Positions 48,877 to 58,061 of a stretch of 64,000 nt of DNA are shown here, piece by piece. Position 1 is the first letter of the stretch. Each line of letters opens with the position of its first letter. The translations under genes and the position numbers were made by a program. The notes beneath the pieces are model-generated. The model worked only from the letters and a program-made list of their open reading frames with translations, did no database searches and was not told where the DNA came from. Source of the stretch: Desulfovibrionaceae bacterium (GTDB lineage Bacteria; Desulfobacterota; Desulfovibrionia; Desulfovibrionales; Desulfovibrionaceae); NCBI GenBank assembly GCA_009773665.1, contig WSYE01000009.1:1-64000 (forward strand), read 5' to 3'.

Positions 48877-49728
48877 ATGATTCCCATCGAGCAATACGGG
48901 ACTTTCGAGACGGCCTGGTGCCCCGGCTGCGGCAACATCTCCATCAACAAGGCCCTCAAGAAGGCACTGTCCATTCTGGATCTGCCCCCGCACAAGGTGC
49001 TGATCTGTTCGGGCATAGGCCAGGCCGCCAAGTCGCCGCACTACCTGCGCTGCAACTGCTTCAACGGCCTGCACGGGCGAAGCCTGCCCCCGGCCCAGGG
49101 CGCTGCCCTGGCCAACACCGAGGTGACCGTGTTCGCAGAAAGCGGCGACGGGTGTAGCTACGGAGAGGGCGGCAACCACTTCCTGGCCGCCATGCGCCGC
49201 AACGTGACCATGAGCTATCTGGTGCACGACAACCAAGTCTACGGGCTGACTAAAGGCCAGGCCAGCCCCACCACCGCGCAGGGGCAGGCCACCAAGTTCC
49301 AGCCCTGGGGGACGCCCTCAATGCCCTTCAACCCGGTGGCCGTGGCCGTCACCATGGACGTGCCCTTCGTGGCCCGCGCCTATGCCGCCGAAGTTGATCA
49401 TCTGGCGGACATCATCGTCCAGGCCGCCCGGCATCCGGGATTCGCCCTGGTGGACATTCTTCAGCCGTGCGTGTCCTTCAACAAGGTGAACACGTATGCG
49501 TGGTACAAAGAGCGCTGCTACAAGCTGGGGCAGGATCACGACCCCTCTGACTGGCAGCAGGCCATGCACAAAGCCCAAGAGTTCGGCGACCGGATTCCCA
49601 TTGGCGTGATCTACAAGGGCTCGCGCCAACCGTACGAGCAACGCATAGTGTCCTCGGTGCGCAGGCCGCTGGCCACCTCGAAACCCGACATGGCCGCGCT
49701 GGCCGACATTCTGGAAGGCTACGCCTGA
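48877..49728 (+). CDS. 2-oxoacid:ferredoxin oxidoreductase beta subunit
   Basis: WCPGCGNISINKALKKAL; LHGRSLPPAQGAALANTEVTVFAESGDGCSYGEGGNHFLAAMRRN; ORF can extend to 48856. Confidence 0.95.
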   Translation: MIPIEQYGTFETAWCPGCGNISINKALKKALSILDLPPHKVLICSGIGQAAKSPHYLRCNCFNGLHGRSLPPAQGAALANTEVTVFAESGDGCSYGEGGNHFLAAMRRNVTMSYLVHDNQVYGLTKGQASPTTAQGQATKFQPWGTPSMPFNPVAVAVTMDVPFVARAYAAEVDHLADIIVQAARHPGFALVDILQPCVSFNKVNTYAWYKERCYKLGQDHDPSDWQQAMHKAQEFGDRIPIGVIYKGSRQPYEQRIVSSVRRPLATSKPDMAALADILEGYA

Positions 49729-49978
49729 GGGGGGCGCCTCGGTCGTGGAAAATCCGGAGGATCCAAGAACGATCTGTAGTTTCCGGCAGAACGAAGGTTC
49801 CCGCTACGTGCACTTCTTTGCACACTGCCTCGGATGACTTGGCGGAGCAGAGAAGGGCGGACATCCGGCGGCACCACGTCTGGATCATGGTCTGAATATC
49901 TTCTGTTTCCCGCAGAAGGCAGCACCATCCGCAAACCGTTTCAGGCTGGTCTGTATCGCCAACCAAATGAGGTAATAT

Positions 49979-50326
49979 ATGGAAAAGATAGCTCTTTTCG
50001 TGTTCAAAGGCGATATTCCCTGCTTCATTCACGTGATGTTGAACGCCATCGACATGCGTGAAAAGGGTATGGAAGTTAAAGTGATACTTGAAGGAGAATC
50101 CAGCAAGGTGCTGGCCGAACTTTCTCGCGGGTCGCATCCCATGCATGCCCTGTTCGAGAAAACAAAATCCCTCGGCCTGTTCGCCGGTGTCTGCAAGGCC
50201 TGCGCGCACGCCATGGGCACCCTGGACTCGGTGGCCAACGAGGGGTTGCCCTTGCTGGAAGACATGCACGGCCACGCCGCAATGGCCCCTTACCTGCGCA
50301 ATGGATTCCAGGTGGTCACGTTCTAG
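49979..50326 (+). CDS. DsrE-like small cytoplasmic protein
   Basis: EKIALFVFKGDIPCFIHVMLNAIDMREKGMEVKVILEGESSKVLAEL; GVCKACAHAMG. Confidence 0.7.
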   Translation: MEKIALFVFKGDIPCFIHVMLNAIDMREKGMEVKVILEGESSKVLAELSRGSHPMHALFEKTKSLGLFAGVCKACAHAMGTLDSVANEGLPLLEDMHGHAAMAPYLRNGFQVVTF

Positions 50327-50536
50327 CGCCGAGCCTTCAAAATCCGTCCGTAAGGTCTTGGTGCAGATTCAAAGAGAACCATTGGGCTCGTAATGAAATA
50401 ACAGTTCCATTCTCTTTTGAATGGTGGCACTCGTGCGTCACAAAATGATGCCCTTGGACCTTTTTTTGAGACAGCATGTTTTCGAGCTTGCTGCGCTTAA
50501 TCATTCCAGCTCTCCACAATAGGAAACAATTCCAGC

Positions 50537-51340
50537 ATGTCAGACGATTTGCACATCGAGGTGCATGGAACCGGGCGTCCGCTCCTGCTGCTTGCAGGCC
50601 TGGCCATGGACGTGACCCTCTGGTACGATCTCGTTCCCGGCCTTGCCCGAAACTTCCAGGTAATCATCCACGACCCCAGAGGCTCGGGCCGCACAAAGGC
50701 CGACTTCGAAAATCTGAGCACCGGCGTCATGGCCGATGACGCCCTGGCAGTCATGGACCGCCTCGGCATCGAACGAGCGCACGTGCTGGGGTTCTCCATG
50801 GGCGGCATGACGGCCCAGGTGCTCGCGGCGAAACACCCCGAACGTATCGACCGACTCGTGCTGGCCTCCTCGGCGGCCTCCATGGGAACGGCTGGCATGC
50901 TGGCCATGCGCCTGGTGGTGAAGCTCTTCGCCTCCCGCCACTGCATGGCCCACTCGGGGGCGGCCATGCTGCCCTGGCTGCTTGGCGAACGTGGCCTGAA
51001 GCAGGAGAGCGTGGTCGACAGCCTGTCGCGGCGTAAGTACTTGCCCACGCTGGCAGGATTTTCCGCCCAGTGCGAAGCGTTGGGCGCACACGACGGCCAA
51101 CATCTTCTCCCACACATCACCGCGCCCACGCTGTGCATCTCAGGCGACCAGGACGTGCTGATACCACCCGTCAGAACCCGTGCCATGGCGAAATGCCTGC
51201 CGGACGCCCGCTTCGACGACCTCCCCGACTGCGGGCACATGTGCTATCTGGAAGCTCCAGACCTCTTCCGGCAGCGAGTAGTGAACTTCCTGGACGCCGC
51301 ACCGTGCAGCGCCCTCAAGGTCCTTTCCTACGGCTTGTGA
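50537..51340 (+). CDS. Alpha/beta hydrolase
   Basis: GRPLLLLAGLAMDVTLWYDLVPGL; VLGFSMGGMTAQVLAAKHPERIDRLVLAS. Confidence 0.92.
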   Translation: MSDDLHIEVHGTGRPLLLLAGLAMDVTLWYDLVPGLARNFQVIIHDPRGSGRTKADFENLSTGVMADDALAVMDRLGIERAHVLGFSMGGMTAQVLAAKHPERIDRLVLASSAASMGTAGMLAMRLVVKLFASRHCMAHSGAAMLPWLLGERGLKQESVVDSLSRRKYLPTLAGFSAQCEALGAHDGQHLLPHITAPTLCISGDQDVLIPPVRTRAMAKCLPDARFDDLPDCGHMCYLEAPDLFRQRVVNFLDAAPCSALKVLSYGL

Positions 51341-51367
51341 GCCGCATTTTCCCGTCATGCAATGCAG

Positions 51368-51402
51368 AAAAGGGCAGCCCCGGATACCGGAGCTGCCCTT
51401 TA
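51368..51402. terminator. Terminator between convergent genes
   Basis: aaagggcagc...gctgccctttata hairpin. Confidence 0.75.
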
Positions 51403-51422
51403 TAGTTGATACCCTCTGACGA

Positions 51423-52205
51423 CTACAGCCCGACGGCCTTCTTGAGCGCCGCGACCTCGTCGGGGGTGAGCGGCCTGGAGCGGCCCGTCGGCAGATCGGC
51501 GAGGGCCAGCGGTCCCTGGCTCACCCGGACCAGTTGCAGGATGGTCAGTCCAAGGTCGCGACACATGCGCCTGATCTGACGGTTCACGCCCTGCACCAGT
51601 TCCATCTCCAGCACGGTGTCCCGTTCGTCCTTCTGGAGCACATGGACTTTCACCGGAGCCAGCCTCTCGCCCTCGGCCAGGGTCATTCCGGAGCGCATGG
51701 TCCCCAAGGCCCGCTCGGACACGTCGCCGCGAACGGCCACGCGGTAGAGCTTGGGCATGTGCCAGCGCGGGTGCATGAGCCTGTTGGCCAGTTCGCCGTC
51801 CGTGGTCAGAATGAGCAGCCCCTCGGAGAAGTAGTCCAGCCTGCCCACTGGGAACAGCCTGCGCCTGCGGCCCACCTCCCCCATGAGATCCAGAACGGTG
51901 CGCCTTCCCTCGGGGTCCTTGACCGTGGTCACCACCTCGATGGGTTTGTTGAGGATGTAATACAGCTGGGGGCTTCCAGCCGCCGGGCCGCCCAGAGGCT
52001 TGCCGTCCACCCGGATGTCGTCCACGCCGGGGCGCACGGGCGTTCCCAGGTCGGCGGGATTGCCGTTCACGAACACGCGCCCGGAACGGATGAGATCGTC
52101 GGCGGAGCGGCGGGAGCAGACTCCGGCCTGGGCCAGGGCCTTGTTCAGACGCATGGCGTCGTCCGGTGTGCCGGAAACAGAGGAAGAAGGCGTTTTCTGT
52201 GTCAT
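51423..52205 (-). CDS. Ribosomal RNA pseudouridine synthase, RsuA/RluB family
   Basis: S4 domain MRLNKALAQAGVCSRRSADDLIRSGRVFVNG; PVGRLDYFSEGLLILTTDGELANRLMHP; ORF can extend to 52259. Confidence 0.94.
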   Translation of the reverse strand: MTQKTPSSSVSGTPDDAMRLNKALAQAGVCSRRSADDLIRSGRVFVNGNPADLGTPVRPGVDDIRVDGKPLGGPAAGSPQLYYILNKPIEVVTTVKDPEGRRTVLDLMGEVGRRRRLFPVGRLDYFSEGLLILTTDGELANRLMHPRWHMPKLYRVAVRGDVSERALGTMRSGMTLAEGERLAPVKVHVLQKDERDTVLEMELVQGVNRQIRRMCRDLGLTILQLVRVSQGPLALADLPTGRSRPLTPDEVAALKKAVGL

Positions 52206-52283
52206 CTCGTGTGGCGTTCTCAAAATACGTTCATACAAGTTTTTGTTTTTGAAAAACATGTCATGTTTTTCAAACCCGCAACG

Positions 52284-52846
52284 CTAGAGGTCGATCACCT
52301 TGTCGGCCAGTTGCAGGCTGGTGACCACGTCCAGCATATTGGTGGTCTGCCCCACGGCGCGCTTGTCCAGTAGGTTAAAGAACTCCAGGCAGGTGCCGCA
52401 CACCAGAATGGACACTCCCTGGGCTTCCAGGGCGAGCAGGGGCTCCAGGCAGGGATTGTCCTTAGCGCTCATCTTCACCGCGCCGTTTACCATGACGATG
52501 CGCCACAGCTCCGGGCCAAGCTCAGGCAGGGTTTTCAGGAAGTTGAGCATGAGCTTGCCGCCCAGGACGTCGTCGCCGCGACCGATGACGTCGGCACTCA
52601 GAAAAACCGCTATGCGCCGACGCTGACCCTGGTCCGGAACAGGGCAGGGGTAGTCCGCAACTGCCGGAGCGGGCGTTTTGGCGGCATCTGCGCCGCCTTG
52701 AGGTAGCGGGTGACGTTCTCCAGGGCCGCGGCGTCGTCAACCAGGACTTTCAGGCTGTCCGGGGCTTCCGCCTCGATGCACTTGCGACAGGCCATCAGGG
52801 GCTGGGGGCAGGTCATACCATGGCAATCGATGATCTTCTCTTTCAT
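52284..52846 (-). pseudogene. yedF: Frameshifted YedF-like selenium-metabolism/sulfurtransferase-like protein (TusA domain + DsrE-like domain)
   Basis: MKEKIIDCHGMTCPQPLMACRKCIEAEAPDSLKVLVDDAAALENVTRYLK (stops at 52610 in its frame), then in the other frame QGGADAAKTPAPAVADYPCPVPDQGQRRRIAVFLSADVIGRGDDVLGGKLMLNFLKTLPEL... Confidence 0.8.
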
Positions 52847-52957
52847 GAATCCGTCCTTTTTGCGTCGGCTTACCATGGACATGGCTGCGAGGGTCAAATA
52901 GTATAAGCGGATACCAGCCGCCAGCCCGTAGGGAGGCGACAAATACCGGAGTAATGA

Positions 52958-54697
52958 ATGGACCTGAGCTCTCCCGTCGCGGGCATCGCCCGAAAGATAT
53001 CCCTGGCGCTGGGCGACGCCCCGGCAGATGTTTTGCTGAAAAACGCCCGTTTGGTCAACGTGCTCTCTGGCGACATCCACGATGCGGACATAGCCGTTGC
53101 CGACGGCATTGTCATTGGCTTTGGCGACTACGAAGCCCGAAAGGTCATCGATTGTGAGGGTCGTTTCGTCTGCCCAGGGCTCATTGACGGACATATCCAC
53201 ATCGAATCCACGCTGCTCACGCCCTGGGAATTCGCCAGGGCAGCCGCGCCGCGCGGCACCTGCGCCGTGGTCTGGGACCCGCACGAGATCGCCAACGTCC
53301 TTGGGCGCGAAGGCGTCGAATCCATGCTGGAACTGACGGACGGCTGTCCGCTGACCTTCTACTTCATGGCCTCCAGTTGCGTTCCGGCCACAGACATGGA
53401 AACCTCCGGAGCCCGCGTGACGCCGGGCGACGTGGCCAAACTGGTCCGCGAGCATGCGGGCCGGGTGCTCGGCCTGGCCGAGCTCATGAATTATCCCGGC
53501 GTGCTGGGCAAGGACCCGGACGTTCTGGGCAAGATCGCGGCCTGCGGATGCGCCGTGATCGACGGGCACGCCCCGCTGGTCCACGGCAAGGACCTGAACG
53601 CCTACATCATCGCCGGGCCAAGCTCCGACCACGAATGCACCGACCTGGACGAGGCCCTGGAAAAGCTGCGCAAGGGCATGCACCTCTTCATGCGCGAGGG
53701 CAGCGACGAGAAGAACCTCAAGGACCTGATCGCTGCCGCCAACGGGTTCAACTCCCAGAACATTTCCCTGGTTTGCGACGACCGCGACCCCCTGGACCTG
53801 ACCACCCACGGCCACATGGACCACAACGTGCGCATGGCGGTGAGCCTGGGCATGGACCCCATCCGGGCCATCCAGATGGCCAGCATCAACACCGCGCGCC
53901 ATTTCGGCATGCGAGGCAGGGGGGCAGTGGCTCCCGGCTACCGGGCGGACATCGTCATTCTCGACGATCTGAAATCGTTCTCGGTGCATTCCGTCCTGCT
54001 CAATGGCCAGGAATTGGCAGAAACTGTCTTCTTGCCGTCCGGTGAGGTTCATTCAGAAAACACTGTAAAATTAAGCTGTTCATCGGGCAAGTTGACTCAA
54101 GAGACCTTTGCAATACCTCAAGTGACGGATGAGGTTCGTTGCATCGGCGTGGTGACCGGCCAGATCATCACCAAGGCCATGGTTGTGCACCCCGCGATTG
54201 TGAACGGACACGCCCAGGGAGATCCCGCCCGAAACCTGGCCAAGCTGGCCGTGATCGAACGCCACGGGAAGAATGGCAACGTCGGCCTGGGTTTCGCGCA
54301 CGGCCTGGGAATCAAACGTGGCGCATTGGCCGGGACCGTGGCGCACGACTCGCACAACCTGATCATTGCCGGAGTCTCCGACTCTGACATGGCCCTGGCA
54401 GGAAACGTCCTGGCTGAGACGGGCGGCGGGTACTGCGTGGTGGCGGATGGCGAGGTGCTGGCGCTCCTGGAGTTGCCCCTGGCCGGACTCATGAGTCTGA
54501 AGCCAGCCGAAACCGTGGCAGCGGAGTACGCGGCCTTGCGCAAGGCTTTCAGGGCCGTGGCCATCAACCCGGATGAATACACGCATCCATTCATGGCCAT
54601 ATCGTTTTCCTCACTGGCTGTGATTCCCGAACTCAAGTTGACCGACAAGGGTTTGGTCGATGTTGGCAGATTCGAGATGGTCAGCCTGTGGGTATGA
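52958..54697 (+). CDS. ade: Adenine deaminase
   Basis: GRFVCPGLIDGHIHIESTLLTPWEFARAAAPRGTCAVVWDPHEIANVLG; full-length with C-terminal domain. Confidence 0.96.
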   Translation: MDLSSPVAGIARKISLALGDAPADVLLKNARLVNVLSGDIHDADIAVADGIVIGFGDYEARKVIDCEGRFVCPGLIDGHIHIESTLLTPWEFARAAAPRGTCAVVWDPHEIANVLGREGVESMLELTDGCPLTFYFMASSCVPATDMETSGARVTPGDVAKLVREHAGRVLGLAELMNYPGVLGKDPDVLGKIAACGCAVIDGHAPLVHGKDLNAYIIAGPSSDHECTDLDEALEKLRKGMHLFMREGSDEKNLKDLIAAANGFNSQNISLVCDDRDPLDLTTHGHMDHNVRMAVSLGMDPIRAIQMASINTARHFGMRGRGAVAPGYRADIVILDDLKSFSVHSVLLNGQELAETVFLPSGEVHSENTVKLSCSSGKLTQETFAIPQVTDEVRCIGVVTGQIITKAMVVHPAIVNGHAQGDPARNLAKLAVIERHGKNGNVGLGFAHGLGIKRGALAGTVAHDSHNLIIAGVSDSDMALAGNVLAETGGGYCVVADGEVLALLELPLAGLMSLKPAETVAAEYAALRKAFRAVAINPDEYTHPFMAISFSSLAVIPELKLTDKGLVDVGRFEMVSLWV

Positions 54698-54784
54698 GCA
54701 TGTCCGGAACCTGACATCTTTCCGCCTTGGATCATGAGCTTTGACTCCAGGCCTAGCTACAGGTTTCTGGCCTCAGAAACAAAC

Positions 54785-54832
54785 AGGACGCTGTCCGACG
54801 CACAGAGAACGCGTCTGGCAGCGTCCTTTTTT
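54785..54832 (+). terminator. Terminator after ade
   Basis: aggacgctg/cagcgtcct plus nested gacgc/gcgtc, followed by tttttt. Confidence 0.85.
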
Positions 54833-55798
54833 ATCTGCTGTTATCCGCCTTGGGCCGCCCCGCCGGTGCCCCTTGCCCATTTTTAAAGTTTACATAATTT
54901 ACATTATGAGACAATAAGACGGACGCACGGAGAGGGCGTTCCCCAATGATCTCGGTCGGTTAAAAGTTTCTGAAATATGACGCATGGCTCCCGGACTTGT
55001 GTCTCCCCTGGCCATTTCATCAGGCGGCTACCTCTCTGAGTAACTCTCAGATTGCCCAATCCCTTTGGGGTTCATCTCGTCTGGCGCTGTGTTCACCCTT
55101 TGGTTGCCTTTTGATTTCAGCGTGGCAATCATCCTTCCGACCAGACGCATTGCGGTCAGTTTCTCATGCCCACCAGACCCAAATCGATTTCACTGTGCGG
55201 AACTCTTCAGTTGGCAGTTGCCGTATCTCCTGATTGGCTCCCCATGAGACTGCCGCATGATTCATTATTACCGGCATCTGTGAGCAGACACTGTCCATCT
55301 GCACCCAGAAATCGAACATCGCGCACGGCCCCCAAATGCTACTTGAATCTCCTCCTTCAGCAACCCTGGTACACTCAAGCCGATCACCCTTCGAGGTTCC
55401 ACCTGCTCTTAAATCATGATTGAAGATGAAGCTTTCCATCATGCTGCCTCCCCCGATATCGCGAACCATGCGTCAACTTTCCACCCTCCCACCCCATCCG
55501 CTTAGTTCACGACGCTAACAATCTGACATCATGGCACTATTTTCTGCAATTCTGTCTGAAAAATTTCAGACCTTCAAAGATTGTCTTAAAAAACCAGACG
55601 ACCTAACCATGCCACAAATAGCTATAATAACACGCTAAAACATACGCCATTGCGTTTGCCTCGCTTCCTGGCATACTTGTTCATGAAGAAAGGACCTCAA
55701 CCCTGTACGTCAACTTGGCAAAAACAGCATAATATCAAGCATATATTTCTGGGCATATTTTTTGTATTCCTGAACACACGACGTAGCGAGGGAGTCTT

Positions 55799-56863
55799 AT
55801 GAACACACGCAATCTGCTGACAATCCGGCATATCGTATTGGTATTGTTTATTTTTTCAGCACTTTTGCCCGCAAGTCCGGCAAAAGCAGACATACTCAAC
55901 GCCATGGGTCTGGACCCCAGCCTCAACCTGTTGGCCCTGGGCGACTTCAACTCCTACTCTTCCGACGTTCAAGGCCGGGTCGCGGTGGGCGGTAACGCCA
56001 CCCTCCAGGGCTATTCGGTCAACCTTCTCCGCAACAGCAGCAGCTCCGCCCCCGGCCTCACCGTCGGCGGTGACTTAAAGTTCTCGAGTGGAACCATTTG
56101 GGGCGACACCAGGGTCGGAGGCAACCTCATCGCCAATTACAGCGGCACGTTTCAAGGCAATGTCGCTGTGGGGGGCAATCTCGACGCCTCTCACGGGCTT
56201 TCGGCAGCTTACGGCAAGCAAGCAGTGGTGACCGGCTCCGTTGCCTCAATCCCCTACTTGAACGTGCCCATCGTCATGGACCCGACGCCCTTCGACATCG
56301 GTTTTGATTTCGCCGCCGAATCTGTCCGCCTGACCGCTCTGTCCGACGCACTGGGCCTTGAGGAAAATACCGGGACAGTCTCGGACGTTTACGGAACCAT
56401 CAAGCTGGACGCCACGGGCCTGGAACTGGCCATCTTCGACATCACCGCAGCCGACGCCGCGAAGAACCTGCTGCTTTCCGGCCTCTCCGAATCAGCTACG
56501 GTCATCATCAACATCAGCGGCGAGATCGTGGACTTCGGTTTCCACGGCTACACCAATTTCAGCGCCGCAGCGAACCGCATCCTGTTCAACCTCCCGGATG
56601 CGACCAGCATAACCCTGAGTTCCGGAATATACGGTTCGCTCCTGGCTCCGCTGGCATCGGTTCAGCACCAGTGGGGGGTCATCAACGGTCAGGTCGTGGT
56701 GGGCAACTGGTACAGCTCCGTACAGGTGAACGACAAACCTTTTGAGGGAGACATGCCCCATGTGGCGAACCCCGAGCCGGGAACCATGCTGCTGATGGGA
56801 TTGGGCGCAGCCGGGCTGGCCTTCATGAGCCGCAGAGCTCGAAAGAACCGCAAGGCGGCCTAG
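55799..56863 (+). CDS. Choice-of-anchor A family secreted protein with PEP-CTERM sorting signal
   Basis: N-terminal signal; LNLLALGDFNSYSSDVQGRVAVGGNATLQGYSV; C-terminal ANPEPGTMLLMGLGAAGLAFMSRRARKNRKAA. Confidence 0.9.
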   Translation: MNTRNLLTIRHIVLVLFIFSALLPASPAKADILNAMGLDPSLNLLALGDFNSYSSDVQGRVAVGGNATLQGYSVNLLRNSSSSAPGLTVGGDLKFSSGTIWGDTRVGGNLIANYSGTFQGNVAVGGNLDASHGLSAAYGKQAVVTGSVASIPYLNVPIVMDPTPFDIGFDFAAESVRLTALSDALGLEENTGTVSDVYGTIKLDATGLELAIFDITAADAAKNLLLSGLSESATVIINISGEIVDFGFHGYTNFSAAANRILFNLPDATSITLSSGIYGSLLAPLASVQHQWGVINGQVVVGNWYSSVQVNDKPFEGDMPHVANPEPGTMLLMGLGAAGLAFMSRRARKNRKAA

Positions 56864-56943
56864 TGTCGCGTTCGTGAAAAAGTTGATTGAAGGGCCACAG
56901 CGCGTTATCCTGGCCCTGTGAGTCTCCCGACCGGACAATAAAC

Positions 56944-56980
56944 TAGGCCCCGGATGCGAAAGCATTCCGGGGCCTAATTT
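56944..56980. terminator. Bidirectional terminator between convergent genes
   Basis: taggccccggatgc gaaa gcattccggggccta stem. Confidence 0.85.
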
Positions 56981-56998
56981 ATTTCGGCAGTGCCGTGG

Positions 56999-57982
56999 CT
57001 AAAGCGACAATTTCAGCGCCTCGCGTCCAAGCGTTGCCATGCGGTGCACCCTCACCGCGCTCTTGTCCACCGAGCTTCTGGCCTGAACCTCGCGGATGTT
57101 CAGCTGAATGGTATCCAGCGCGTTGGCCGCCTCGTCCAGGCGCTCCGTCAGACGCTGCATGGCGGCCACGGTTTCGCTGCCCCGATGCGCCTCCACGGTC
57201 TTAATGAGCTCAGCGCAGTTCTGCTGCGCGGAACTCACGGCCCGCACATAGGCGTTGGCCAGAAATCCCTGCTCCTGGGCGGAGAGCCCGGTCCCGGCCT
57301 TGGCCCAGGCCGCAGTCTCAGCCGCCTGGCGGGCCAGGGCGTCGCGTTCGCGCGCCAGGGCGCGGACATAGGTCCTCTTCAGGTACGCCGTGGTGTCCCC
57401 GGCAGCGCCCTGGTTGAAGCGGGCCTTCTCGCCGACGTTCAGCGAGGTGAATATGGCGTTGAAATCCTTCATATAGGTCGGGACGGTCCCTGCCTGGGCC
57501 ACCCCGATGATCTCCATCCGACCTGAACGAGTGAGCACCACAGCCGCGTAGTATTCCAGGCCCTGGCCGTCGCGCGGGACCAGCCAGTAGGAAAGCACCT
57601 GGGACGACTTGTCCAGCAGCGCATGCTTCAACTGATACTTCTCCGGGCTCACGTTCCACAGTTCGGAGTATTCCAACCCCTTGTCCCTGGCCATGAGGTC
57701 CAGCACGCCCTGCGGGGTCGGCTCCGAGATTTCGCGCACCATGACGGTGGGATACCCCTTGCCTGTAGCGGCGGCATCCTTGTGGGCCAGCACGGACACC
57801 CGTCCGCCCTCGCCCGCCTCTCCCGCAGCCTTCTGCTTGACGGTCCAGCCTGCGGGCAGCTTCAGATTGAAGGACTCGTCCGGCGCGGAAAGCGTATCGC
57901 CGCCGTTGCCCACCAGGGGCATGGAGCCTGAGCAGGCGGTGAGAAGCAGACATGTGAGAACGGCTATGAGAGTGCGCATCAT
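56999..57982 (-). CDS. Lipoprotein of unknown function
   Basis: MMRTLIAVLTCLLLTACSGSMPL lipobox; 327 aa. Confidence 0.75.
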   Translation of the reverse strand: MMRTLIAVLTCLLLTACSGSMPLVGNGGDTLSAPDESFNLKLPAGWTVKQKAAGEAGEGGRVSVLAHKDAAATGKGYPTVMVREISEPTPQGVLDLMARDKGLEYSELWNVSPEKYQLKHALLDKSSQVLSYWLVPRDGQGLEYYAAVVLTRSGRMEIIGVAQAGTVPTYMKDFNAIFTSLNVGEKARFNQGAAGDTTAYLKRTYVRALARERDALARQAAETAAWAKAGTGLSAQEQGFLANAYVRAVSSAQQNCAELIKTVEAHRGSETVAAMQRLTERLDEAANALDTIQLNIREVQARSSVDKSAVRVHRMATLGREALKLSL

Positions 57983-58061
57983 GATAATCTCCTCGGGATA
58001 GGGCCAATGCGCCCGCCCGCCTCCTTTTGTCAAGAGGCGCAGGAACGTGTATGCTGCGGGC

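Noticed and set aside
49729-49978. Possible riboswitch upstream of the DsrE-like gene
   Set aside because: Some stems are present but the sequence did not match any aptamer core I know (cobalamin, GEMM, Moco, SAM); an Rfam scan would be needed.
55664-55700. Possible sigma54 promoter (tggcatacttgttcat) upstream of the PEP-CTERM gene
   Set aside because: The TGGCA half is present but the -12 element does not match TTGC; too weak to call.
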